From Siniperca chuatsi (lineage: Eukaryota > Chordata > Actinopteri > Centrarchiformes > Sinipercidae): 64,000 nucleotides of DNA. This document shows positions 11,075-25,665 of this stretch, piece by piece (position 1 is the stretch's first letter; every line of letters starts with the position of its first letter). The DNA lies in NCBI RefSeq assembly GCF_020085105.1, contig NC_058056.1, forward strand, positions 13,958,929-14,022,928, given 5' to 3'. The translations under genes were made by a program, and so were the position numbers. A model generated the notes under the pieces. It was not told the DNA's origin and did no database searches. It was given only the letters and a program-made list of their open reading frames with translations.

Positions 11075-14000
11075 TCTGAGGAGAAGGAGAAACGATGTTT
11101 AGTTTAGGCCGCTTTGTCACACCAGCAGTTAAAAAGCAGACCTGCTCCATTCCGCATCACAATATGCATCTACCAATACTTTGACAGTGCTGAGAGGGTG
11201 CAACTGAGAGGACTCTCACTGACACACTGTCCTCTTAGTGATATGATCCAATTAGATAACACTACCCCAGCTACACAGCTTAACATCCTCCCTACAAGTT
11301 CATAGAGAATAAGGCATATCTACTTTAAACATGGTTTGGTAATAGCTAGATAGAATTTTTTTATTAGAGAATAAAAGCCATCAACTTCACTCACACTGGC
11401 TTAAAACGGAACAAAATAGGTCAAGAACATCAGATAGACAACTAGGCTAAAAAGAAGATGGCTCACTGTCTCATTTAGTCACTTCCCTGTTTCAGCCCCC
11501 ACAAGGACGACACAGTGATATTCTAAACTCATATCAGGATGGATTTGCAAGAGGCAAAAATACACCCACATTCAAGTGTCACCCGCTGAGGTCTGCTGCA
11601 GCTGCAGTTTGGCCCCTGCCTGCTTCAAGTCATTGCAGGCAAAGTTTACAGAGTCAAGAGGTCCTGAGACTTCATTTTAGCTTCTGCCAAAGATATTCTT
11701 AGGAACATGTGTTGTCTCCTCAAGGCTACGCAGTGACAATAAAACTGGGGTGGAATCAATAAAGATAAAGCAGTAATAATTTAAAACCCAACGCACTATT
11801 AATACTAGAAGCAAATAAAACCAAACCAGTTATAAGCATTACTGTCATTTATTAGCATACATGACAGAGTACATGTTTGCAAGATGACTTTTAAGATAAG
11901 TTACTCAGGTATTTTACACATATGAATATCAATTAATGCAGTTTCTCAGCCAATGAATCTGATTAGTTAAAGAAATGTTCCAACACTGCCAAACATTTAC
12001 TATTAAACAATACAATATAAAATATTATCAAAAATATATCAAATGTCTTTGCCAGCTGTTAAGGCAGGCAGGGAGCTTAGCATTTTCCCTGATTTTCCTC
12101 TTATTTCTATCTTTTTTTTTATTAAATACTTTTTCTTGCAGCACATATTTTTTCTGTTTTATCAATCTGACTACACCCTAGATGGCATGTAACATGTATG
12201 ATGTGACAATCACTGAGGTAGTTCTGCAATTTTGTAAGAGGTTAATAGTAATGCAATTCTGATAACATAAATAGAACTCTTTTCAAACATTGGAGAGTAT
12301 GTCTCTGAAACCAACACACAGCAATGCCTTGTGCAAACTTACGTACTTATTACAAAATAAAACCACCGTTTTGAAAACGGGGACAAGTTAAGCTCTGGGT
12401 GACGACAGCAACATTGTGTTGTCAACAATACAGAGAGGCACCAACAGTGAGTGACCTGACGTGGTGCAGCACAATCCCATACTATACCCAAGATCTGTGG
12501 CAGCAATATAGCGTAGGAGTCAGCGTCATAGAGCAGACCTCTTTAGTAATTTGGATTAAGCAGATTACCCATGATAATACATTTAAGAATAACTTTCCAC
12601 TGCAGGGCTTCCTGAGGACTGGCAGGCTTAGTCCTATAGTGTAATGTTGACCCTGTTTCACTACCACCTCGAAAACCTCTCATTACATATTTCACAATAC
12701 ACACAAAAATGTACCAGGCCTGTTATAATGACTAATATTTTACTTCTCTTATTCCGAAAAATTATTTTGCCTTTTAAGCACCAAACTTTTCCTCTGAGCA
12801 TAAACTAAACAGCTTCTTATATAACATTTTTGAAACTATTTTTTAACAGTTTTCATTATATAACATTTTTTGAAGAGCTTTGACTGTGACAAACACATCC
12901 GATTGGCTGGGCTGACTAGTTGATTAGGAATGTTTGCCTTACACATTCAACACCTATCCACTATCCATTCACTCTGATGTGTTTGTATGGCGTTTGTGTC
13001 AAACAGCATGCATTCCTCCACACTCGATAGGCTATGGCTGGGAGCAAACTCGTTAAAAATATGAGGTTGAAATAGCAGTTGGTTTTAGAGAGCACTGTGC
13101 ATGAACTACCTAGACCACTTTGCAAGTTTGGGTGAACTGGGAAACAAGGTTTTAACTACTAACTTTAAGAGTCTACCAAATCAGGAAATTCTTTTTTATG
13201 CCACATTCACTGTATGTTCATGGGAACTCCCATATCAGAGAAAATGAAACTGTGATATAACTCTTAAAGCAACATTGCTTCTTGGCATTTTAAGTATGGG
13301 TGGAGTAAATGCTGGAAAAGTTTGAAGCCTGCTTGCTTTCTTTCAATCCCAGACCTCAGAGTGGAAGGTGCATAAGTTTCCTTGCACATCCTGAGCCTTG
13401 TCCCAGCATCAAAATGAGCCCAGGGGACAAAGCCCTCTCGGGCTGTTGGCTCCCCGGAATCTAGCCACTTGGCAGGCCAGGCCTCCTGATTTGGCAGGCC
13501 TGGACAGAGAGGCAACTCCTGATAACTATCAGACCCAAAAAGCAGCGCAGACAGTACTTGAAAACCAGGCCATGCAGCACTCTACACTTAACATCTTTAA
13601 GATGGCAACAATTTACTAAAAAGCACATCAATGGTCCAGGGAAGCAAAGAAACTTGGAGCTATTGAAGCGAATCATTTCTTTAGTATAAATTACACACAG
13701 ACCACAAGTGTAATTTACAACATGAAAATCAAATGTAACCACTGTTTTCCTGGCTCAGAATTAGACTAAGATGTGCTTGGCAAAATGGCTGAAAACGTTA
13801 TGATAATATGTGTTAATAACTAACAGTATAAGTTCTGGAAGTGTAAGTGTCACTAAATCTGCAGTTTGTCTAACAGCTGTGTAACAACTGGATTTTAGGC
13901 ACATAATTACACACACAAATTAAGAAAAATAAAAGCTATTAAAGCTAAACTGGCAGTCACTCTATCCCCTTGTAATAATACCAGAACCACTTTTAGATTA

Positions 14001-14084
14001 TGGAACTACTTTTACTCTCCAATGACAGTACCTTTTACCCAGAAAGTTTCAGTGATTGCAGGTAATTAAAACTAATCTAGTTTA

Positions 14085-14134
<50 letters not shown>

Positions 14135-15476
14135 GGTAGGACAACTGGAAGATGGTTCTGTCTGAATAGTTAAGCTGGAGGACACCCACCCAACGTCTCA
14201 TTCACCATTATCAGTATTCTGGTAATAAACTCATCAGAAAGTAGCAAAGTACACAGCAGGGAATCTGGTTATGGTGGAAAACATTAACCAATAGGTAACG
14301 TTATTGGTCAACCAGGCAAAGACACCAACAAGTCAGAACTGACACCATGCCACAAGAGAGAGAAGCTCAGGAATACTTTTATGGACTCTAAGCCAAAGTT
14401 TCTCAAATTGTGGCCCTTCCAATGATCCAATGATTAGTACTTTGGGTCACTTTAAAGTAAGTTTAACAAACTAAACTAGATAGATCTAGAAGTCATCAGG
14501 ACACAGTTTATCACCTTATTGCAGATGAAGTAGGGTTGCCAACACAAGTCTCGTACATTTGAAATACCAGAAATACGTTACAACACCTCGACTTGTCTTT
14601 GAGGTAGGGTGATGTCCAGCAAGCCACCTCACCATTCAACAAGGACAGTTCACTATGGTCGAGTACCAAATGTGCCAGCATGCTAGATCATGTCTAATTG
14701 TCAGCCTTGCGCAGACCGCTGAACCAAGACACGTAATGGCAGCTGTTCTTACACCAAAGAATAGGCTGCTTGTGGATGTGGCCATTAATCACAGAAAAAG
14801 CAGAACTGATACAGCTTTAATCGTTCTTGCTAAGTTAGCCCAGCTAGCTCTTAAGTCTCACGTTATAATCAAATGAACCATTAAAGATAAAGAGGAGGCA
14901 CACATGTCGACGACCAGCTCACTTCACCAACATGGCTAGCAAATATTTATTTTAACAGTGGAGGCTCAATAGTGGCCTGGGCATGGCTACAAGTAGTTGC
15001 TATAATAGTTATATCCATACAGGAAAGGCTTGTCGCCACTCAAGTTCGTCTCATTGAGTGGCTAGAGCCCAGCACTATGAATGAGCTAACTAGCTAACTT
15101 AAACGCAAGCTAACTAACGAACGCACAGAGCCAGGGACTAATGTTAACCGGCCAATCCAATTATTAGTATAGAGGGACTCATATAAAACTGACCAGCTAA
15201 AATGTTAATAGGAACACCCAAGTTTGTTTCTCTTTCACGAACACTTAGCCCGTCTGGAGGCGTGGACATCTGCCCCCACGGGCCTCGTCTTGCTGGTGAC
15301 CCATCCTCCCTTTCTCCTGAAATCTCTGACCCGGTCTGATGCTTCATTCTTCCGTTCAAGTCCTGAGGGCCGTTCCCAGGCCTGGGTAAAGAGCTTAGCT
15401 GCGCTAAGACCAGGATGTGCGGCCTTTTGACAAGTAATAAACATAATATTGCCTACAACCGCCGCTCACAACATAC
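11075..15476 (-). other. ktn1 first intron, non-coding
   Basis: The acceptor is CTTCTCCTCAG immediately before A-ATG of the first coding exon; the donor is CGG/GTATGT at 15476. The 4.4 kb between holds a long (TAA)n tract and, near the 5' end, GCTAAC/TAGCTA-rich DNA. A GC-richer block at about 13260-13560 has no recognised coding content. Confidence 0.7.
14085..14134. repeat. (TAA)n microsatellite
   Basis: About fifty bases of uninterrupted TAA/AAT triplets within the first intron of ktn1. Confidence 0.95.
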
Positions 15477-15690
15477 CCGTAGCTTCAGTTTGCTGTTCCT
15501 TTAGCAAGTGGTGAAATGGCGTTGTTCTGCGTAGACTCTAGCAGACTCCTGACTTCCCGGGACAGCTCCAGCCTGGATTTTTTTCTGCGCTATCCGTCAG
15601 ACTATCTCCCGTTTCTGGTTCGCGGGGGCGGGTCATAGGCAGGATGCTGGGGATCGCTTGTTTTGTGACTCGGGGCATACCGTCCGGAGC
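15477..15690 (-). promoter_or_regulatory. ktn1 non-coding first exon and GC-rich promoter
   Basis: On the minus strand a strong donor (GAAGCTACGG/GTATGT) ends at 15477. It is the only good leader exon upstream of the ktn1 start codon. The DNA behind it is CpG-containing, with a GC box (GGGGGCGGG, 15624-15632, plus-strand reading) and no TATA box, as expected of a broadly expressed gene. The transcription start is not defined by sequence alone; I place it around 15.55-15.65 kb. The msh4 stop codon is only about 0.5 kb further right. Confidence 0.6.
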
Positions 15691-15875
15691 CGTTATTGCA
15701 TGAGGCTAAACAAGAGATAGCCCCGCCTTTTCAAGACAGCCATGGCTCATATATCTTGCGAGCGACAAAAGCAAAAGAGGGGAGTGGTCATTGCACTTCC
15801 CCCGTAAGACACATGGGTACAAAAAGTACTTTAATATTTATACGGGGACTTCCAGTACATCTGTGGTATCTAGTG

Positions 15876-16142
15876 ATCGAACCACACTTTTTATTTTTAT
15901 TTTTTAATGGTATCAGGACAGTGTTTCTTTAGATATTTAACACATTTTGCTACATTTTACATGACACTTCCAAAATTAACATGTTATTATATTGCTTTTA
16001 ATAGTATGATCAAAAAGAAACCCATGAACACTGGAGTTCAAATAAATCAGTTTAACATTAAACAAGCCAATCTATAAACACGATATGCCCAGTAATGATC
16101 ACTGATCTTTAATTTTTCTAAGTGTATCACTGCCCCTCCCCA
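15876..16142 (-). other. msh4 3' untranslated region (probable)
   Basis: Follows the msh4 stop codon. A minus-strand AATAAA (plus-strand TTTATT, 15890-15895) lies about 250 bases downstream and is the best visible polyadenylation signal. This would leave only about 0.2-0.3 kb between the msh4 transcript end and the ktn1 promoter. Confidence 0.45.
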
Positions 16143-19100
16143 CTATACGGCTGAGTCAGTCATTCCTCCTGTGCCAGTGGATGCCTGCTGCCCTGCTGTC
16201 TGCAGCTCTGCCTCATACTGCTTCTTCAGGCCCTTTAGATACATACGCAAGCTGTCTGGGTCCAGTCTGGAATTCCTGGCAGTCTGCAGGAGGCGGGTGG
16301 CCAGGTGGTACACAGCTCTCTGCCTCTGTGTTTCCGGATCACTGTGATGTTTGGCCTAGAATAATAATAAACCACACCATGGGTATTGTCTCTTTATCCA
16401 GCACTTCTGATATAAACCAGGATGGGACACAACAATATTTGTGCTATCTGTCATGAGAGGCACAGCATTTGACTCTCTCAGGGTCTAATATTGGTTTCTT
16501 GTAAATGAAAGCTTGCTTTACTGTTGCACACAATGTGGGACATGCTGTGAAAGCACCAACTAAAATGTTCTGTAAATAAAAGGTACTCCGGTACACCAAA
16601 GACAGTAGGACAAAAAAGCAAAATCTTCAAAATGCGTGAACCATACCAAAAGCTGCTTCCTAACTTTGGAGGCAATTGTCTTTGCCTCTTGGATTATGTT
16701 TGAAGGAAGTGCAGTCATTTCTGCTGCTCTCAGACCTAGAAGAGCAAAAACAAGCTCTGTAACCAATTTTCATGACCGATTTCAAGAGTTGTACTTCGAT
16801 TACACTGACTCCATACCATAGTGTCTTTCTTCAGAGCATCCACGATTCAGCAAGTATGTATACACCACACTCTCAGCACCAGTGTCACCAGTGCGTGTGT
16901 GCTGAACCTCCATGTGCTGGTTCTCCACGTTGGGATAAAGAGACTCTAGCTGGCACAGCTCAAGAAAGTGTGTGGCAAACAGGGTAAACGCCTGTAAACA
17001 GCAGGGAAACAGCACACACACCTTAAAGATTAAGCTACTCCTGTATTTATTTTACTACTTTACTGTTGACCTAAGAGGTGTACCACAACAGACAATGAAA
17101 GTTAAATAACTAAAAGAAAGCATAGGAATCTGATTTATCTCATTTGTGCAGGGCTGTATTGGAGCATACTCTACCTTGAGGCTAAGGAGGAACTCACAAA
17201 CTGAGTGACAGATGCCGATGCCCTCCTCAGCACTGGTACCGCGCCCCAACTCGTCTATGATGATCAGGGACCTGTCACTTACATTGTGGATTATGTAAGA
17301 GATCTTTGGGGAGGAAATATACAGTCAATGATAATTTAATGATTTTCCCCCTCATAAATGTAGTTAAAGAACAAGAACAGCACTGATGTAAAAAAAAAAA
17401 CAACAACAACATACCTCCTTCATTTCCAACATGAAGGTGGAAGAGTTAGTTTCAAAATCGTCATCTACACCAATTCTGGTGAAAATCTGGTCAGCAACAC
17501 GAAAAGACGCATACTCAGCAGGGACAAAAGAGCCTGGAATAACAATGCAAGGGCTTCACTTAAAAATCAAGTCAAATCAAGCAGCATTGCTTCATTTGAG
17601 GCTAAAAGGTTGGCAGCTGACCAATCTGAGCCATGATCTGACACAGCGCCACCTGTTTGAGGTAGGTGGATTTGCCGCTCATGTTGGGTCCAGTGATGAT
17701 GACAAAGTTGCTGCCCTCAGAGATGTAGCTATTGTTCGATACAGGCTGCTGTCCAGCCATTCGCTCCAGAATGGGGTGACGACCCTGCTTGATGGCCAGT
17801 GTGTCTGTGAACTCTGGACGCACTGGCAGACACAGCAGGAAAAAAAGCAAAACGATCAAAAATACCTTGATTTGTTGGCATTTTGTTTATATAATAACTC
17901 TCATGCATTTCCGTGGGATGATCAAAATGCATGAAAATACAGCTACATTGTATGAGTTAGTATTTGGCAATTTTGTTACAAATCTTGTAATTGTGTTGTG
18001 TTGCATTGTGTTGTTGTTTCACATCAAAAGAAAGGTATATGATTTCATCTATATCATTAAATTCTTACATAATTAATTGTTGGTTGGTTAACTTAGAGGT
18101 GTATCACAATATAATGAAAAACAGATTTCTGAGAGAGGTGTGTGCAGTGGTTACAGCCAGCTAGCTCCTCTGCTAGGGAGATTTGTCTCGGGGAATACAA
18201 CACACCAGTGCACACTTATGTAACAAGGGTAATCTGAGTACAGGCTGGCTGGGGTAGAAGGGGGCAGGCACATGTCTGTGGAGATATGCTTTCAGACAGC
18301 TGAGAGCCAGCGCTCACCACCCACATGGCTGACCCCCACAAAAAACAACAGAGGCCAGCAGAGCTGCCAGCTCAGTGGAGCAGTTTCTGGCTGTCATGTG
18401 TGACATTGGCTGGGTGCAACCTTATGTGCATACAGCACTCCCTAAGACAACAGATCAAACTTCTTCAAGGTTAATTTGACAGATTGGAAGTCAACAGTGA
18501 TTCATACTTACCATAGTCTGAGATGGTGCATGCATTGGCTAGGGACAGCAACATGTCCAGCATGGATACAGCATCAGAGAGCTTGTAGAGGCAGTGAATG
18601 TGCTCGTGGATAGTGCTCAGCAGTTGACATATCACCCTGTATGGAGACAGGTTAGGTGCTGCAGAGGCCAAGCACTGGAGGAAAATATTAAACACACAGC
18701 ACCCTCTAGTGGACACAAAGTAGTAAAAAATATATTGATCTAGATCAGCCATTAATGAGATGAAAACTTGCTTCATAGAGAAATGCACAAACTTGCAGTG
18801 CCCCCTTTTAATGAATGAGTTGACTGATTGGTTTTTAGTGTTAGCTAAGAATTATTTTGTGGCCTTTTATCAGTGGATTAAGTCAGTCATTACAGTAAAA
18901 TAATAGTCACATCTCTGGCATCAACAATATTTAAAGATAAGCTTTGAAATTAGGCACACGTCTGCATAATCATATTCATCTGTGGAACGAAAACAATTCC
19001 AGAGAAACAATTTGACAGATTAAATCAACTAATTACTCAAAGAAATCCTATGATTACTCAGCTAAATAATTTGTAAGTTGAGGACACCCCTTGTACGAAG

Positions 19101-22100
19101 CAATCTTTCTTTCTTTCAATATTCAGTACAGTGTAATTAAGGGCATACAATACATGAGCTCCTCACACATATGACATGTGAAAGATCTCCCTCAGGGCCT
19201 CATCACAGCGGTCATTCATCTTCATCAGGTCCGCAGTAGTGAAGCCATAGTTGTTCTTGTGCTTGGTTACCTGAGGTGGCAGATGTTGAAACACAGCTTT
19301 TATGTTCATTCAATGATTCAAACTTTATTGTCCCCATGGGGGAGATTTAGCTTCCTTCATTCACAGCTGATGTTGAGTTATCCTTTTTTCTGTTCTTAAT
19401 TAGTCTGTTAGCTCTCGGTGTTCTCACTATCCCTGCCTCGAGTGGACTATACCTTGATAAATTCTGGGGGGAGTTTCCCTTCAGGCAAGACAACTCCTTC
19501 AAGCTTCATCTGGATGAAGAAACCTCGAACTGTGCTGAAGCTGGTACGCATTGGCAAACCATATTTCCCCCCCATCTGGTTCACTAGCCCTGTGCAACAC
19601 AATGCCATTCAATAAGCTTTGTGGTATAAACACAGTTATACAAAAAAAAAAGATATTAACCAAACAGCCAGAAAAAACACCAGCAATGTCGTCCACTATC
19701 TCAGTGTAAGCTCTGCGAGCAATGTCAAGGAACTCATTGATGTTGGGGCGGACAGCATAACACTTCTGGGTGCGCATGTTCAGGCTCCCCTTCAGGTAGG
19801 TAGTGTCATCATTAATCACTGTCTTGATCTGCTCTAGGATCATGTCAAACCTGGGGTGGACACACATATACACAGTGGAAGTAGTCTGTAGAGAGTATGT
19901 AATAGTACATTTACATCTGACACAGGCACAAGGCTTAGTACCTGTTGTCTTCCAGTGAGGTGCTGTATGCCTTAAGCAGAGCTGTGTTGCAGTTCTTCAA
20001 CACCATCTGTTCATAAAGTATAATGCTTAAAGGATTCACTATTTGAGTTGTAACTAAATAACAATTAGTGCAATGCTTTTCCTGGAATAAAAAAAGCTTT
20101 TTTCTCGTTCTATCTATGGCTGTAGGATGATTTTAAACAAATTTCATGCATACGAACAGACACAGACCCTTAACCGTGGCACCAGATCCAATGTGTGTTT
20201 CAGCTGAATGACATGTGTAATTTTTGCTTCAGCAACCTGAACCTGTAGAAATATAGTTATAGTAGTGAGAAGTGCACAAGAGAAAGACAGATTAATATTT
20301 CACATGTGCGCAATGTTTGGCATTTAGTTAGTTGAACATTTTAAAATACACACACATGAATTTACTTCATGACAAGACCTTCCATTGCAATGAAATCTTC
20401 AAATACAATCATGGGTCATGAAAGTACTGTACGTACTGTTTCCTGCTTTGGGATTTGGACAAGAACAGAGAGCAGCTGGTCAATGTCAAGGAAATGACCT
20501 ATGGCTAAGGAATGCAAAAGAACAGATATTCAAATACTGTGTCATGCTCTCATCTTCAGTATGCACAATATTTAATGTGTGATCAAAACTGTTTGTTTGC
20601 GCTTGTTCCTGACCATTCTTCAAGCCATAGAAGAGCTCCTCATCCTGCAGAAGCTCTTGTATGGTGTCCAAGCGTATGTTGATGGTGTCCACATCAACCA
20701 GAGGCTCCAGAATATTGGAGCGCAACCTTCTAGCACCACCAGGTGTTTTAGTGCGGTTAAGTACCCCTAAAAGACTATGTTCGCTCCTATACACACATAA
20801 GCAGAGATAGACAGACTGAACACTTATGAACTACACATACAAAAATAACACTGTCATAGTCTTGCACTCTTACCTGTGGACTCTATTATTGACCACTAAC
20901 TCCAAGTTAGAGGCAGATGCTGAGTCAATCATTGCCGTCTGTTCACTCCCTTTAAAGCTCACTTTGAGAGACTTGGCAGCGTAGACAGAGTTCTGGATGA
21001 ACTCTAAATATTTCAGCAAAGCAGCTGCTGCTGCCAGGCAATAATACCTGAACAAATCATGACATTTGGTAATAAAATATATCTATATAAATAAAGTGTA
21101 ACAGTATATCTATTTCTCTACATTATTGTACTCAGTGGCGTACTTAGCTTGCACTTCCATGAGGACGGTGCCAAATTCTGGAGCACACAGCTGCTGAATG
21201 TACTCCAGCCCTTTCCTCTCATTAAAATACTTCCTTTGGATAGCAGTGAAAGCTACTCCCTGTCAAAAAACATAATAAAATGCACATGACCTCACACTAA
21301 CCTCAACAGTTAACAAGAACACAACATGTCAATAGGTGGGATGCACCATACACAGTTCACAGTAGCACTAACCTAGAGTAAATGAGTAAATGAGTGAGTG
21401 AATGAATGAGCACGAATGAGCTACTTTTTGCTTTAAAAGTGGGTATCTGTTTGAATGAATTGTGTGTTTTACTCATAACACCGATTCTGCATTGGTACCG
21501 GGAAGTTCTCTGTGATGAGGCTGAACAGCTTTGTCCCTTTCCCCTTCTCGCTGGCTGTGTCTGGCATCAGTATTTCCAGTGGCACCAAGATGTGAATCTT
21601 GGTTATGACCTTCACAAGAGGAATATATGACTGAGACAGGAGTTCCTGCTGAGTGTAGCTATGATTAACAGTCAATCAAGCATGTAGTTTGTAGCTTTAG
21701 ACAATGCATGGGTTACCTTGGCATACGTCCCAGTGTCTGCAAACTGAGAGAGAACTAGCTCTGGACATTTCAAGTTGAGACTGGCCATGCCAATCTCTCC
21801 CCTGGCCAAACCGCGCCCTTCAACCACTACCACAATCACTGAGGCACCAGAGGTTGTGGTCGCAGAGGAGCAACTTGTTGCTGCAAAAACAGAGAAATCG
21901 GAATTATAAACACAGCTTCAGCCATGTTGACACCCACTTGAAACATTATCTAGGGCTGAAGTACCGGTGGGATCAGTCAGTGGTGTCCGTGCAGGGTGTG
22001 ACCCCAGGGTCCTCCTGAGACTCGGTGTTCCTCTATGGCCGCGGAGGGGGGAGCTGTCCGAGGTAGATGCAAGGAGTGATGAATTTGTCCTGCCTAACCT

Positions 22101-22527
22101 GAAGCTGTGATGGAACTGACCTATGTCAGGACAAAATATGAGTCATGTTATTACTGCAGTGCACTGCCCAAAGACAAAGTTTTTAGTCTTACAAATGTGG
22201 CCCCGTTGTCCTTTTATGATCCACTATCAAAACAAATAGAGATTTGAGAATTTAATATCGGAAATGTCATTGTTATGATGCTAACAGTTAATGTTAGCTT
22301 AAACTGCTCTGGCTATCCATAAGATCACCTGTCGTTCCTGGGCTATGGCTGGAGCTGGTACTGCCTTTATCTAAACTTTGGTGGGATGAACCGGAGGAAG
22401 CTGATGCGGGACCGTACGAGGTAGTTTCATTCAGTCCGCTTCTGTCCATTGGGGACACCCCCCAGGTTTGTCCACATTCTGAGGTGTCACTGCCGGTTGT
22501 TACCTCCTCGGTGCTGCTGCGAAACAT
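16143..22527 (-). CDS. msh4: MutS homologue 4, meiotic crossover protein
   Basis: Twenty exons splice into 920 codons ending TAG; human MSH4 has 936 residues and, from memory, 20 exons. Exons: 22329-22527, 21965-22120, 21717-21880, 21499-21609, 21144-21259, 20874-21047, 20614-20786, 20437-20504, 20168-20242, 19942-20006, 19681-19850, 19453-19589, 19167-19270, 18512-18636, 17622-17822, 17415-17533, 17175-17303, 16817-16991, 16647-16735, 16143-16355. The N-terminus (about 110 residues) is Ser/Thr-rich and poorly conserved; [15 protein letters not shown] opens the conserved region. Walker A GPNMSGKS is near residues 657-664, Walker [10 protein letters not shown] near 733-740, and the ATPase histidine motif FATHFLEL near 767-774. 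There is no MutS mismatch-recognition domain I, as in all MSH4 proteins. MSH4 pairs with MSH5 as a sliding clamp that stabilises meiotic recombination intermediates in germ-cell nuclei. The start is the first ATG in frame, at 22525-22527. Sites needed for ATPase activity all look intact. Confidence 0.97.
17823..18511 (-). other. msh4 intron with a GC-richer block
   Basis: Spliced out between the 18512-18636 and 17622-17822 exons. About 18120-18430 is richer in G+C than the AT-rich flank and contains no ORF or repeat that I recognise. Confidence 0.5.
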
Positions 22528-25329
<2,802 letters not shown>

Positions 25330-25665
25330 AAGTTGTGCGTACAATAATCAGTGCTCCACCCTACTACATGAAAATCTGGTTGTGAAATTGAAAATTTGAA
25401 GTCTGTACTGGCATGTGTGGAATAGTCAATGTGTCTTCATTCTTGCACTCTTTTAAACATTTTTTTTAAGAAATATATTTTCTGATATATCACTAAACAC
25501 TGTCCTGATGCAATTTTTTTCATACACTATAAACTAAGTTTAGATAATATCAGCAGTTTCATTGGTCTGTGTAATTGAAGGGCTGTGAAGGTAGATGGCA
25601 GACGTGTGCAAGCACAGGCATGACAGACTGTGCCTATCTTTAATAAATTAGTTGTTTAACCTAGA
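25330..25665 (+). other. vcpkmt 3' untranslated region (probable)
   Basis: Runs from the stop codon to just past AATAAA at 25642-25647, the first good polyadenylation signal. No ORF of interest. Confidence 0.5.

Noticed and set aside
13264-13619. ORFs on both strands in ktn1 intron 1
   Set aside because: Short, no known family and inside a clear intron; GC-richer but not shown to be coding or a known repeat.
19318-19355. CTTTATTGTCCC phrase, also near 48988
   Set aside because: It resembles the end of common fish repeats, but only a dozen bases are shared, which is too short to call an element.
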